A stretch of 46,721 nucleotides of DNA, taken from the IMG/VR virus record IMGVR_UViG_3300025327_000053, positions 1 to 46,721 of that record. One strand, 5' to 3'. This document shows, piece by piece, positions 18,658 to 29,200 of the stretch. The number at the start of each line of letters is the position of its first letter. The stretch's first letter is position 1. The notes beneath the pieces were generated by a model that saw only the letters and a list, made by a program, of their open reading frames with translations, was not told the DNA's origin and made no database searches. The DNA is from a virus. The translations under genes were made by a program, and so were the position numbers.

Positions 18658-21228
18658 CTATTGCTGCTCATGCACATGCGTTCCCGGATTTTCCGTTGCC
18701 AAATTACCCGAATCATGCCAATGGATGCTGCCGGCATCCGTGGTGCCGGTACAGGTGGAGCCCACCACTGTGCATGTGAAAGTGTGGGTGTGGCTCGCCT
18801 CGCTGCCGGTATTGCCGCTCACCACATCCAGAGCACCCCCGCCGGCCGCTCCGGTATTGACTCCATCCTGCGCCGCTTCCAGCGCCGCTCGAGCATCCAC
18901 GACTGACAGCGTGACGAGTTTCTTCCCGGCATCCGTAAAGACCGGCAGACTGGCCGTAGCGTAATTCACGATCAGATCGGAATACGCCGTTGCCGACAGC
19001 AGGTAGGCATCGAAGCGCACCGTCGCCGTGCCGATGTCAGCGCCGTCGCCGCTGGCCAAAATGTTTCCAGCAAACGTGCTGTGCTGCCCGGTCTCAGCAA
19101 TACTAATTGCTGGCGTGCCAGCCGTCATTACAACAACATCATTCTCACCGTTCAGACGGGTTTCGCCGCTCACGTTGTCATATAGCCATGACGCCCGCTC
19201 GGAAGCCCCTTGCGCCAGGGAAACCTTGGGGCTGCCGGTCGCGCCGTTCTCAACTTTTACTTCCGCCGCTGCCACCAGCGCGGTGAACTGCGCATTCAGC
19301 GTCCCGGAGTCAATGCTTAGTGCCAACGTATTAGCTGCGCGGATCGCTACTCCACCGTCAGAATCAATATTTAACTGCAACCCGCTCGGCAACAATTGCT
19401 CCAGTTCGATGAACGCACGCTCCGTCCCGGCCTGCAACAACTGGATTTTTGCCTCGCCATCGTTGGCCTCATCTACCGCTAGATTTCTCATCACCGTCAA
19501 CGGCCCAGTCGGGCCAGTATGCTCAGATATCAGGAGCGTATCTAACCCAGAGGTCGGCGTGTCGAAGACACGTATATTCGGGTTAGTCTGCGTGGCGTCA
19601 AACACGAACGCAGAATTGGCTGCATAAATGCGGTTAGAGATGTAATCCGCCGCAATACCAGAAGTGCTCGCGGCCGTGCCCCAATCGAAAGCGTAGACAA
19701 CCCCTGCACCCACCGTGCCGTAAAAACTATTGCCGATGAAACTCAGATCATCCGTGAATGTTGCCGTGCCAGCCGTCTCGCCGTTGCCGGTAATATAAAA
19801 CCCAGCTAGCGTCGATGGTGCGTTCAGTATCGTCATCACATTTCCAACGAAACTTAGCCGATGTCCAAAACCGATTCGTACCAGTACCCCGCCGAACGAG
19901 CCGGAGGTGGCAGCATCCTGAAAAAACACATTGCCGTTGAAAGCCACCCCATAACAGATATTGTTTACATCCGGCGCGTCGTGCCCGATGGTCACCGGCG
20001 GATAGCCATGTGCGTTACGAAAGGTATTTCCGCTCGCCGTGATCGTGTGGCATGCAGCCCCGCTATCCGTGGCGATCTCCAGTGCGCCGTCGTAGGGATT
20101 GATGAAGACGTTGTTTGATACGGTGTGATTGCTGCCGCGCACGATGATCATGGCACCGCGCTGTGTCCCGTCGGTCACGGTCTGGCGATGGTTCCGGCTG
20201 ATGTTCCCGGTCACTGAGCAGCCAACGCTACCGGTCACGTAGATATCGTGGCGCTGACCCAGATTGATATCGTTCCCATTTACAACGCAGCCCGTATTGT
20301 TGGACACCACAATCCCGTAACCCTGTCCGCTCAATGTGCCGACGATGGTATCCAGGCTATTCCGCTCGATCCGGGTCCCGATAATCGAGCCAGTGAAATG
20401 CTCGATGTAAATCCCCCGTATCACCGACTCGATACGGTTGCCGATGATTTGCGCATTGCTGAGTGTGATGACCGCAGAAGTGTCTGTGCCGATTCCGGTC
20501 TGCCCATCGCCTACCGAGCCAGTCCCGACAATCTTCAGGTCCTCGACACGCACATCATCCAGCGTCGCCTCCTCTAGCCGTACCCCGAACGTGCATACCG
20601 GATTTAGCGTGATCTGGTTGCCCGGCGTCCCGCGCACATAGACACTGGAGGCATTGATGTTAAACGCAGGCCCGGTAGCCGCGCAGGTGATTTGAGTCGA
20701 GCGAATGTCTAGCAACCCCGGAGAGTTCAACTCCACCGTGGCGTAAAGCGTAGCCGCACCCGCCGCTGTTTCCACCACTCCGCCCGCGGCCGGCAGGTCG
20801 CTCCACGCCTCCTGGATGCCCGCCGTGGCGCTCTGAATCGACCATGCCCCGCTATGCGAGTTGGCCGGCGTAAACTGGATGGTGCCCGTCGCGCCGTTCC
20901 CGGCACACGTTCCGCCGGTAATCAGAACCGCCTCCGCGCCGCCGGTGCCGCCGGAGATGTAGAGATAGTGATTCGCGTCGGTGCCGCTGACTCCCAGCGG
21001 GCAGCCGCCCATCGACGCAGTGAAAGTAATTGTCGCTGGTACTGCCGTTGTCAGTGTCCCGCCGGGGAATTTCCGTGGGAAATTAAATGTCGCCGCTTGC
21101 CGCACTCCATTGTCCCGATAGGCTGCCAGATTCTGAAACGTCGCCGATGTCTGCCCCCAGCCGGCCGTAGCAACTAACAGAATTGCCAGCAGCGCTATAA
21201 AACGACTGGCTGATGTATGGGTCGCCAT
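18658..21228 (-). CDS. Tail spike or fibre with beta-helix and His-rich tip
   Basis: An 856-residue protein. The N-terminus (MATHTSASRFIALLAILLVA plus TAGWGQ) looks like a Sec signal peptide, odd for a virion protein. Residues of about 150-480 are a right-handed parallel beta-helix, with rungs such as NAQIIGNRIESVIRGIYIEH, NGNDINLGQRHDIYVTG and TASGNTFRNAH, like polysaccharide-degrading spikes. The last 45 residues have HTHT, HWHD and HVHE; HxH triplets bind metal at fibre tips in other phages. A GGAGGGGGG site fixes the start at 21228, overlapping the hub gene by 34 bases. It probably binds, and may cut, host surface glycans. Confidence 0.75.
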   Translation of the reverse strand: MATHTSASRFIALLAILLVATAGWGQTSATFQNLAAYRDNGVRQAATFNFPRKFPGGTLTTAVPATITFTASMGGCPLGVSGTDANHYLYISGGTGGAEAVLITGGTCAGNGATGTIQFTPANSHSGAWSIQSATAGIQEAWSDLPAAGGVVETAAGAATLYATVELNSPGLLDIRSTQITCAATGPAFNINASSVYVRGTPGNQITLNPVCTFGVRLEEATLDDVRVEDLKIVGTGSVGDGQTGIGTDTSAVITLSNAQIIGNRIESVIRGIYIEHFTGSIIGTRIERNSLDTIVGTLSGQGYGIVVSNNTGCVVNGNDINLGQRHDIYVTGSVGCSVTGNISRNHRQTVTDGTQRGAMIIVRGSNHTVSNNVFINPYDGALEIATDSGAACHTITASGNTFRNAHGYPPVTIGHDAPDVNNICYGVAFNGNVFFQDAATSGSFGGVLVRIGFGHRLSFVGNVMTILNAPSTLAGFYITGNGETAGTATFTDDLSFIGNSFYGTVGAGVVYAFDWGTAASTSGIAADYISNRIYAANSAFVFDATQTNPNIRVFDTPTSGLDTLLISEHTGPTGPLTVMRNLAVDEANDGEAKIQLLQAGTERAFIELEQLLPSGLQLNIDSDGGVAIRAANTLALSIDSGTLNAQFTALVAAAEVKVENGATGSPKVSLAQGASERASWLYDNVSGETRLNGENDVVVMTAGTPAISIAETGQHSTFAGNILASGDGADIGTATVRFDAYLLSATAYSDLIVNYATASLPVFTDAGKKLVTLSVVDARAALEAAQDGVNTGAAGGGALDVVSGNTGSEASHTHTFTCTVVGSTCTGTTDAGSIHWHDSGNLATENPGTHVHEQQ

Positions 21229-24200
21229 TCTCCCCCCCTCCATTTGAGTAAAACACCAGTTACTGCGCCGGGATCAAGGCCGATGGGTTGCGTGCCTAAT
21301 CCGCGAATCGTTGGCGGCCAGTTGAATAGCCAGCCGCCGGTTCCATCCTGTTTAATTTGCAAAGAAATGGTTTCCCCGTCAGTGATCGCTCCAGAGCTTT
21401 TTACTATGGATGAACTCTCGACATTCCCGGTAAGAACCACCTCGAAATCATTTCCGTCATCTAATTCAAATTCAATCGTGGTTGAGAATGGAACGTCAAA
21501 TGACGTGAATTGCAACGCTCCACCGACGCCGCCGGTCTCCAGGTCCACCAGGTTGCCGCCCGGCTGAACGACGGAGAGATGATTATTCGCCGGGTCCCGA
21601 GCTAGATAGCTCAGTGGCTCATCGTCTTCCACCTGCGTTCCATATAGATAAATCTCACGGTAGGGATTGTCGGACAGTTCGATCGGCTCGGCGCCACCCA
21701 TGCTGATCGTGTATGCCTCTACGAGCCATTGTTCACCGGCGAGGTTTGCGGCGTTGATCCGCATGAACATGAATGAGCCTGGGAATACCACGGCAAATTC
21801 TTCTGTGATCGATTCCAGCACATGAAACGACTCGTGAACGATAAAGATTGATGTGGTATCAAACGGATTATCGTCTCCCTCCAGGTAAATCCTGTTGCTC
21901 GCAATAAGATTCCCGATAATCAATCGCCTCTCGCCCTTGCCTGTGCCGGAGATGCCGCGCACCACCAGCCCCTTGAGCGAATCATCGCCTCCCTCACCGA
22001 GCCCCTGGCCACCTTCCCCGGAGGCGGAATCCTCCAGGTAGTGCCCCGTGGCATCCACTCCCACGGCAGTCGCTTTGGCGCGGATCACCACAACGGTCCC
22101 CAATCCGATAGGGGGAAATGTACTGCCAGGGTCGATCTGTCCCACAGCCAGTGTCAGCGTGTCGCCGTCATTCGAGTCGATTAAGAAATCAGCAATCGGC
22201 ATCGACTCGCCGTCTTCATCCAACTCCAGCCCGGTATCCCGCATTCCGATTACGCTGACATACCGGCCGGCAAGAACATTCGTCGTAAATGGCGGATCAA
22301 CTGCCAGCGTGATGCTTGTTGATGTGGTCGATACAACCTCTCCGCCCCATATCCCGGCATGAATTAACCGCTTCAGTCGAACCGCAATCTTGCGCACCCA
22401 TTGATCGGGCCCGCCGGTGTATCTCTCGAAATAGCCAGATGGAAATCCCGCCGGAAAATCTATCCCCAGGAACGTAATTGTGTCCGGGCGGGCAGACGTT
22501 CCGGTCACCGTTACTGCCGTTCCGAGCGTTCCCAGGTACTGCGCCCCCGTTTGATAGGTCAATACATCCGGCGATTCCCCAAACAGCAGGATCCAGCCCG
22601 GCGTTGTCGGATCCCAATTTAATCCGGCAAGCGTGACTGTGTTGGTATTTGTGCCCGCCGGCACATCAACCGTGGCGATATCCGATCCGAGCGTATGCCG
22701 GCCGGCAATCACGCCGCCCGTGATATCGTCAATCGCCACAGCCCGGAGATAGTATCTTTTCCCGCCAGCCAGAAACCCTCCGGTGCTGGCCGTTGTCGCA
22801 ACGATTGAAGCTCGCGGCCTCCGAATGAGCGTGGAAATCTGATTGACGGGCAATGCGCCGCCTACCATGACTTGCACCACCGAAGTACCTTCTGCGGCTC
22901 GCTGCTCCGTCTGTGCGATTCCAAAGGTATATTCAGCCGGTGGAATCATCCGGGCCGCGCTGGACGAAAACCCGTGAGCCATCGCGGGACACCACGGCAG
23001 GGGCCGTGTCTTGGTATCAATCTCAACCGGCACCTTATCCGGCAGAACGTCCTCGGGCTTCGGCGCAATCACGTAGTCGTACATCGAATCCGTGGTTGTT
23101 CGCCCGGTAATGTCAATCGAATAATCCGGATTGAGACGCCATCCGGTGACGCGAAACTCGCCGGCCCCGCCCGGCATGTCCGGGTGCGTCATCGAGCAGA
23201 CCATGCCCGGCTCTACCCCGACACCCAAAACCGTGGTCTTGAATTGCACCTCGCGCGCCGCGAGTTGCTCGGTCAGATCGGCGCCGCCCAACTCCTCGCG
23301 CAGCCGCGTAATCAGGAACCGGTGCGCGTGCGATTTCCGGTAGCACCCCAGCAAGTGCATCTCGTTGTGATGGTAAATCGGCTCCAAGCCGCCGGAAATC
23401 AGAAGCGCGTTGTCTTCGCCATAGAATGTTGCGGCATCTTCCTGGAAGCCGTCTTGGGCGCCGGGCTGCGTCTCCCCCTTTTCTTCATTCGAGTAACTTA
23501 CCGTCAGATGATTGAACGCAGGCTGCGGCAGGTTCAGATCCAGGCTGTTCCAGACGATATTTCCCTCGGTAAACGCCTCCGCGACAGACGAGTTGCTGCG
23601 GATGCCCAGGCGCAACTTGCCGAACGCGAAACTGTAATACCCCAAACTCGGCGTCAGTATTTCCTGTAGCCAACTGCGCAGCGGCTTCTGTTCTGCGATG
23701 TATCCACGGAACTTGAATTGCGTCTCAGTGCCGGACCCCACCAGCTTATCGACCGTGTCGTCGGCAATGGCGGCCGCAGCCACCGCCGCGGCCACATCAA
23801 AATACTGTTCCGCCGTCGCCGCCGAAGCGAATTGCATTCCCTTCGCCCGCAGGAATGCATTCACCGCAATCCACACCGGATTCGTCAGCGTCTGCTGACT
23901 TCTTGATCCGGCGCCTGTCCACACCCAGCCCTGCAAGCCGCCGGAAACTATCGCCACCAGTTCGTGCTGTTCTGGCCGCGAAAGTTGGATGCCCTTTTCG
24001 TCTTTCCGTAGCAGTTCAATGAACGCAACCCCGGCGGCGAAATTGCGCTTGTACCATAGATTCCCGGCGGTATCCTGCTCCTGCCGCCAAGCCGGCAGAT
24101 CATTGAACATCCCGGCCTGGCCCATCGATAGAAAATCTTTGGCGGCCGCCGGATCGGCCCCGGCAACTTCCCGCAGCCCAATGGTGGGATGTGGCCAGCC

Positions 24201-25544
24201 GTGCTGGAACTGCCCATCCAGCGTATGTCCACGTCCGTAAGTCAGCGGCCCGCGCCCCACAATTCCCAAGCCGCGCAGGAATTCCCCCTCCTCGCGGATG
24301 GCCGCCACAAGCGCGTTTACCTGCATTGCCGAATCAGTATAAATTTCCGGCAACGCTCGATTCACAATCGACTCATCTTTGATCGAGGTCGACGTAATCC
24401 GAATATCATTTACACGGTCTTTCACCCGCACGCCTTGCGATTCGATGATCTGTGCGCCGAAAAACCGGTCCATGGTATGCGCCAGGCAGCCGTTGTCCGT
24501 CGCATACCCCTTGTCGCAACTTCCGAAGTCCGCGCTCGGGAAGTGCGTCAGATCCAGGGTGTTGGCAGTATGCCCGCCGCCGGTAATTCCAAATGGGCAC
24601 CCCCCCGATGTTTGACCGTCGTTAAATTTCTTCCAGCAAGTCTGTCCCAGGTTCTGCGTCGGATACGGCAACGCCAGTTCGTAAATGCCATCCGATGCCG
24701 ATAGCGTGAATTGCGGCCCGGCATCCGATTTCCACTTCGTTACCTCGCCCTTCCACAAATCTAGTTTGATCCCGCTGGTGCCCGTCGCCGGATCCACCCA
24801 AAACAGGCTGAACTCCACTCCGGCCATCCGTAAGTTGGTGTCGTTCGCCAGGGCGCGCATCACCCGATCGGCGTTTCCGAAGATGAATTCCGCGCCGTCC
24901 GCGCCTCCTCCGTGCGAGGAGATATATTGCTGAATGCCGCTCCACGACAGCAGTCGTGCCTGGTAGAGTTGCCCGCCCACCGTGCATCTCCGGTCGGAAA
25001 CGTACACCGCCGGATAGCCGCTTGCCCGAGGCTGCAATTTAACGAGCGGAATCACGGTCTGCGTCTGCGACAGCAGTCCCGCTTCGAGTGTGGCGTTCGG
25101 GAACCGCTCCAGTGTTGCACTTACGGTGTAACTCGGCCCGGTGGTCGGCACCTCGACCAGATTGACCCCAACCGTCGAGATGGCGTCAGAAAGATGCTGC
25201 CAACTCAGCGGCTCGTTCTCGAAGCGGACCGTGAACGCAGTGGTGCCCTGCCCGTTATCGTTCGGGGCGTTGTACGTGAATGAGCCGTATCCGCCCTGGC
25301 GTCCCTCCCAGAAGTCTCGCAGATCCTCGCGGTCAGTCTCATTCAGCGCCGCGCGAATCACGCGGAACACCCGCCGCCCCGTTCCCAGATAAAACCGCTG
25401 CTCGATCTTGGCGTTGGCCGAGCCGAACGGATGCACCGCGACTTCCGGCGCCTCGATCCTCGAGTGCCCGTAATCCGACACAATGGGGAAGACGCCCGAA
25501 GGCGTGATTTCGGGAACCTGGATGTTGCCTATGAAATCTGGCAT
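21195..25544 (-). CDS. Tail-tip hub protein (gpM/L/J-like fusion)
   Basis: A 1449-residue central tail protein. Residues 1-110 (FPIVSDYGHSRIEAPEVAVH, IEQRFYLGTGRRVFRV, DLRDFWEGRQGGYGSFTYN) resemble a distal-tail or gpM-type domain and also the small protein at 31152-31553. Residues 185-360 carry C303, C316, C343 and C353, in the layout of the gpL C-terminal region that binds an iron-sulfur cluster in lambda. A hub core follows (about 600-860, with FRGYIAEQKPLRSWLQEIL and LNPDYSIDITGRTTTDSMYD), then fibronectin-like and beta-sandwich regions to the end. It should plug the tail tube and carry the spike. The fusion of several lambda tail-tip functions is inference from order and motifs. Confidence 0.75.
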   Translation of the reverse strand: MPDFIGNIQVPEITPSGVFPIVSDYGHSRIEAPEVAVHPFGSANAKIEQRFYLGTGRRVFRVIRAALNETDREDLRDFWEGRQGGYGSFTYNAPNDNGQGTTAFTVRFENEPLSWQHLSDAISTVGVNLVEVPTTGPSYTVSATLERFPNATLEAGLLSQTQTVIPLVKLQPRASGYPAVYVSDRRCTVGGQLYQARLLSWSGIQQYISSHGGGADGAEFIFGNADRVMRALANDTNLRMAGVEFSLFWVDPATGTSGIKLDLWKGEVTKWKSDAGPQFTLSASDGIYELALPYPTQNLGQTCWKKFNDGQTSGGCPFGITGGGHTANTLDLTHFPSADFGSCDKGYATDNGCLAHTMDRFFGAQIIESQGVRVKDRVNDIRITSTSIKDESIVNRALPEIYTDSAMQVNALVAAIREEGEFLRGLGIVGRGPLTYGRGHTLDGQFQHGWPHPTIGLREVAGADPAAAKDFLSMGQAGMFNDLPAWRQEQDTAGNLWYKRNFAAGVAFIELLRKDEKGIQLSRPEQHELVAIVSGGLQGWVWTGAGSRSQQTLTNPVWIAVNAFLRAKGMQFASAATAEQYFDVAAAVAAAAIADDTVDKLVGSGTETQFKFRGYIAEQKPLRSWLQEILTPSLGYYSFAFGKLRLGIRSNSSVAEAFTEGNIVWNSLDLNLPQPAFNHLTVSYSNEEKGETQPGAQDGFQEDAATFYGEDNALLISGGLEPIYHHNEMHLLGCYRKSHAHRFLITRLREELGGADLTEQLAAREVQFKTTVLGVGVEPGMVCSMTHPDMPGGAGEFRVTGWRLNPDYSIDITGRTTTDSMYDYVIAPKPEDVLPDKVPVEIDTKTRPLPWCPAMAHGFSSSAARMIPPAEYTFGIAQTEQRAAEGTSVVQVMVGGALPVNQISTLIRRPRASIVATTASTGGFLAGGKRYYLRAVAIDDITGGVIAGRHTLGSDIATVDVPAGTNTNTVTLAGLNWDPTTPGWILLFGESPDVLTYQTGAQYLGTLGTAVTVTGTSARPDTITFLGIDFPAGFPSGYFERYTGGPDQWVRKIAVRLKRLIHAGIWGGEVVSTTSTSITLAVDPPFTTNVLAGRYVSVIGMRDTGLELDEDGESMPIADFLIDSNDGDTLTLAVGQIDPGSTFPPIGLGTVVVIRAKATAVGVDATGHYLEDSASGEGGQGLGEGGDDSLKGLVVRGISGTGKGERRLIIGNLIASNRIYLEGDDNPFDTTSIFIVHESFHVLESITEEFAVVFPGSFMFMRINAANLAGEQWLVEAYTISMGGAEPIELSDNPYREIYLYGTQVEDDEPLSYLARDPANNHLSVVQPGGNLVDLETGGVGGALQFTSFDVPFSTTIEFELDDGNDFEVVLTGNVESSSIVKSSGAITDGETISLQIKQDGTGGWLFNWPPTIRGLGTQPIGLDPGAVTGVLLKWRGGEWRPIHQPVVL

Positions 25545-25548
25545 AAAC

Positions 25549-25740
25549 TCACTTCTTCATGGAGTGCCGGAATTCGCAGCGGTCGGGATGGCACCCGAAA
25601 ATCAGCGGATGCAGGACGTAATGCGTGAAGGCATGCAGCAGGCGGAAACACGGCAGGCGGCGGATTATTGAGCCACCACGGGCACTGCGACGGCGCAGTA
25701 CAGTTCCTGCCCGGCCGATGTTGTGATGTAGTTCAGGCAT
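25549..25740 (-). CDS. Possible tiny Cys/His protein
   Basis: A frame of 63 codons whose C-terminal half reads convincingly: IIRRLPCFRLLHAFTHYVLH, then PLIFGCHPDRCEFRHSMKK. CxxxxC with nearby His residues could bind zinc. The start is uncertain: the only ATG (25740) lies inside the upstream gene and has no ribosome site. It ends five bases before the hub start. It is kept because this small gap is otherwise empty and the sequence looks constrained. Confidence 0.35.
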   Translation of the reverse strand: MPELHHNIGRAGTVLRRRSARGGSIIRRLPCFRLLHAFTHYVLHPLIFGCHPDRCEFRHSMKK

Positions 25741-26225
25741 GTGTAGGTGGTTCCCAGTGTTCCGCCGCGGATGCGCGCCACGGTCTTGGCCGCGGTGAAG
25801 AGTTCCGTCACGAGCGTCAGTCCCGTGGGAATCGTCCACTCGCTGGCGGTGATCGTCTCACCGGAGGCGAACTGCTGCGCGCGATTCCAAAAAACCGTCA
25901 GGTCTTTGTCGGTGTCGGGGTCCTTCTCCCGCGTGATCGATAATTCCCTCACGACCACATGGATCGTGAAGTCGCGCGTTTGGCCGTCGCTGCGCGTAAC
26001 ATGGTTCGTAACCGTGTACCACTGGCCCAGCGTGCCGCCGCTCAACCGCACGGATGTGGTCGTGCCGGTAAAGCCATTCCCGGCCGCCGTCAATCCAGCC
26101 GACGCCGCCCATGAGCTGGCCGTGATCGTTACCCCGGCCGGCAACTCCCCACTTGCCGCCCAGTCGAAATCGAAGTCCTGCACCGAGGCTGCGAAATACT
26201 TTTTACGGATGATCTGTTCGGCCAA
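25665..26225 (-). CDS. Tail-associated beta-rich protein
   Basis: A 186-residue protein from a TTG start with GGAGG seven bases upstream. Two similar beta modules are visible, each with TITASxW, a Thr-rich strand and GGTLGxxYTxxNxxTxxxGQ (ITASSWAASAGLTAAG, SGGTLGQWYTVTNHVTRSDG; ITASEWTIPTGLTLVT, RGGTLGTTYTCLNYITTSAG). Such duplicated beta-sandwich domains are common in tail-tip and adsorption accessories. It lies between the repeat protein and the hub, in the tail-tip module. Confidence 0.7.
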   Translation of the reverse strand: MAEQIIRKKYFAASVQDFDFDWAASGELPAGVTITASSWAASAGLTAAGNGFTGTTTSVRLSGGTLGQWYTVTNHVTRSDGQTRDFTIHVVVRELSITREKDPDTDKDLTVFWNRAQQFASGETITASEWTIPTGLTLVTELFTAAKTVARIRGGTLGTTYTCLNYITTSAGQELYCAVAVPVVAQ

Positions 26226-26226
26226 A

Positions 26227-29200
26227 TTAATCCTCCGTGCCGACTTCCACTTCGCGGCCCAGCGGCGGCAGCACCATGTCCCCATCCAGCCGCGGCACCT
26301 GGATGTGGCGCCCCAGCGGCGGCAGAATAATCGCTCGATAGGGATTTGCTGTGAAGATGTGAAACACCGCGCTCTGCCCGCTCATCGTGAACGTGCCACT
26401 CTCGGCAATCATCGGATAGCCGTGGATCAATCCGACATCCTGACCGGTAAATAGGAATGCGCCCAATTCCGCATCCAGAACATTAGCTCCAGCCGGGGTG
26501 TAAATCAGTCCGGCATCCTGGCCGGTGAAAACATACACACCACCGGCGGCGGCGATCAGCCGCGCGATCCGTAGCCCCGCATCCTCGCCGGTAAACAGGA
26601 ACGCGCCAATTTCGGCAGCCAACCTTCGGAGCGCAATCAACCCGGCATCTTGTCCCGAGAAGCTGAATGAGCCCGGATCGGCGGCCATTTTCCTGGAGGC
26701 CGCCAATCCGGCATCTTGGCCAACAAACGAAAACACTCCAGAAGATGCCGGAATAATCAAACCGGAGCGCAATGTTGCCGCTTGTCCTGAAAACGAGAAG
26801 CTACCAGCATCGGCGGAGATCCTTCGTAACGCAATGAGTGCTGCATCCTGCCCTGAAAAGATAAATGTGCCCGCAGCCGCCGCCATCTTCCGAGCCGCCG
26901 TCAGCCCGGCCTCCTGGCCCGTGAAAATATAGCTTCCCTGCTCGGCTGAAAGGATGCGTGCGGCCAGCAGCTCGGCGGCCTGGCCAGACAGTGCAAACGA
27001 ACCGCTGGCCGCCGGAATCCGCCAGGAGTGTTGCAATCCCGCGTCCTGTCCCGTGAACGTGAATGCGCCGAGGTTCGCGGCCATGATTCTCGCGGCCCGC
27101 AAACTAGCCGCGCTTCCCGTAAACACGAATGCCCCGGACTCCGCCGACATGGTCGGATTGCCGGCGCCGACCAACAAGTCAACGTCCTGCCCGGTAAAGA
27201 TGAATGCTCCCAAGCCCGCTGCGAGCACCCGGGTATGGAACAGCCCGGCGGTCTGTCCGGTATATAGAAAAGTTCCGGTGGCGGCCGCAAGTTTCCGGGC
27301 GGCTCGCAATCCGGCGGCTTGGCCGGTGAACGTAAAGGCGCCCGCATCGGACGCCAGAATCAATCCACGCTTCAATCCAGCGGCTTGACCGGTGAGCAGA
27401 TACGCTGCGGCCTCGGCGGCCAGAATTCGCGCCGCACGCAACTCCGCTGCCTGTCCGGTGAATACGAATGCACCGGCACCGGCAGCCAGCGAACGTCCGT
27501 AAATCAGTGCGGCAGTCTGTCCGGAGAACAGGAATGTCCCGGACTCCGCCGTGAGTGGCACATCGCGCAACAGGCTTGCCGCCTGGCCGGTGAATGTGTA
27601 GACGCCGGAGTCGACGGAAATAATCTGATCGTGGACCAGTCCGGCAGCCTGCCCTGAAAACACAATCGCTCCAGGGTCAGCCGCTAAACTGTATCCACGA
27701 AGCAGATTCGAGTCCTGGCCGGTAAAAACATACTCGCCGCCATTGGCCGACACATTGCGGTCTGCCTTCAGCCCCGCCGCTTGACCCGTGAAGGTGAACC
27801 CGCCGCTTTCGGAAGACAGTTTTCGGTCGGCCAGAAGCGAGGCTGCTTGGCCTGAGAATGCAAACGTCCCGGATTCGGATGCCAGCAGGCGGTCGTGCGC
27901 CAGCGTGGCCGCCTGCCCGGAGAACGTGAATGCCCCCGAGTTGGCCACCACCTTGCGGTCGGCTGGAAGGGCCGCGGCTTGACCAGTAAACGCAAAACTG
28001 CCGGAATCCGCCGGCATCGGCACATTGCGAATCAGCGCGGCAGTCTGTCCAGTGAAGGCAAAACCACCGCTTTCGGCCGCGACATTTCTGTCCGCTGCCA
28101 ATGTCGCAGCTTGACCCGTGAACGTGAACGCCCCCGTTGCCGCCGGAACCTTCCAGGATTTCAAAACCCCTGCGGCTTGGCCCGTGAATGTGAACCCGCC
28201 CGAGAGTGCGGCCACATTGCGGTCTGCCTTTAGGCCCGCTGCAATACCGCTAAACGCGAATGCCCCGCTGGCTGCATCGATGGTTTCATTCCCGCCGACG
28301 CCAACCAGGAACGTGCGGGCCGTTGTCCAATCGCTCCAGGTTGCACCGCCGTTCGGGTCGAGTGCTCGCGCCCGCCAGTACCAGGTGCCGTCGCCTAGTT
28401 CATCCCCGGCCTGCACCGTGAACGATGCCAAGTCGCCGGAATCGAATGGGTCGGTGTCGCCGCCATCGGTGGTGTTGGCGAAGCCGGAGTCGGTGCCGGA
28501 TAGCTTGTTCAAGAGTGGACGATCTACCTCAATGTAAAAAATCTGATCGGTAGCTATAGCGTTACTCCAAACGCCTGCAAAATTTTTTCTTGAACTCACC
28601 CCTCCATGTGAAGGACTGGAATTATCTGCGCCCACTTGCACATTTGTAGCCCCGGAAACGGCGGCCTCAATCGTAACCACATAGTTCTCATAAGGTACGA
28701 GTGAAATTTGATCCACCCCAGAGAAAGTAAAAGTGATAAGCTGAAACGATCCAGTCAATGTGGAAACGTTAAAGCCAGCAGATGTTGCAAGTGCCAATCC
28801 GGTTGGAAGGCTAGTAGACCCATACGTTCCGCTATGGGCATAGATTTTCGCAAACGCTGTTCCTGTTGGGCTACCACTTTTCAATAAGTACCATTTGACA
28901 CTTTTGAGCTTTCCGCCCCCAGAAGTAAAAGATTGCCCCTGCCCAGAATTGCCGCCGTCTGCTATGGTATCGAAAGTGCTATGGTTCGCCTCAACATAAC
29001 TGTCATCTACTACCGTCCCGCCGGAGTCGAACGTTGCCACCGTGTCAACCTGCACGTTGTACCGCACGTCATCGGCGTTGCCATCCGTCCCGGTGAACTC
29101 CAGAGTGGGCGTCGTATCGCTGCCGAAGTCAGTCGCGTCGGCGGTGTTCAGCGCGATGGTGGGTGTAAGGTCATTCCACCAGACCATCGTGAACGATACG

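Noticed and set aside
26525-27657. Plus-strand frames antisense to the repeat protein, themselves repetitive
   Set aside because: The repetition is a mirror of the 66-bp coding repeats on the other strand; there are no starts with ribosome sites.
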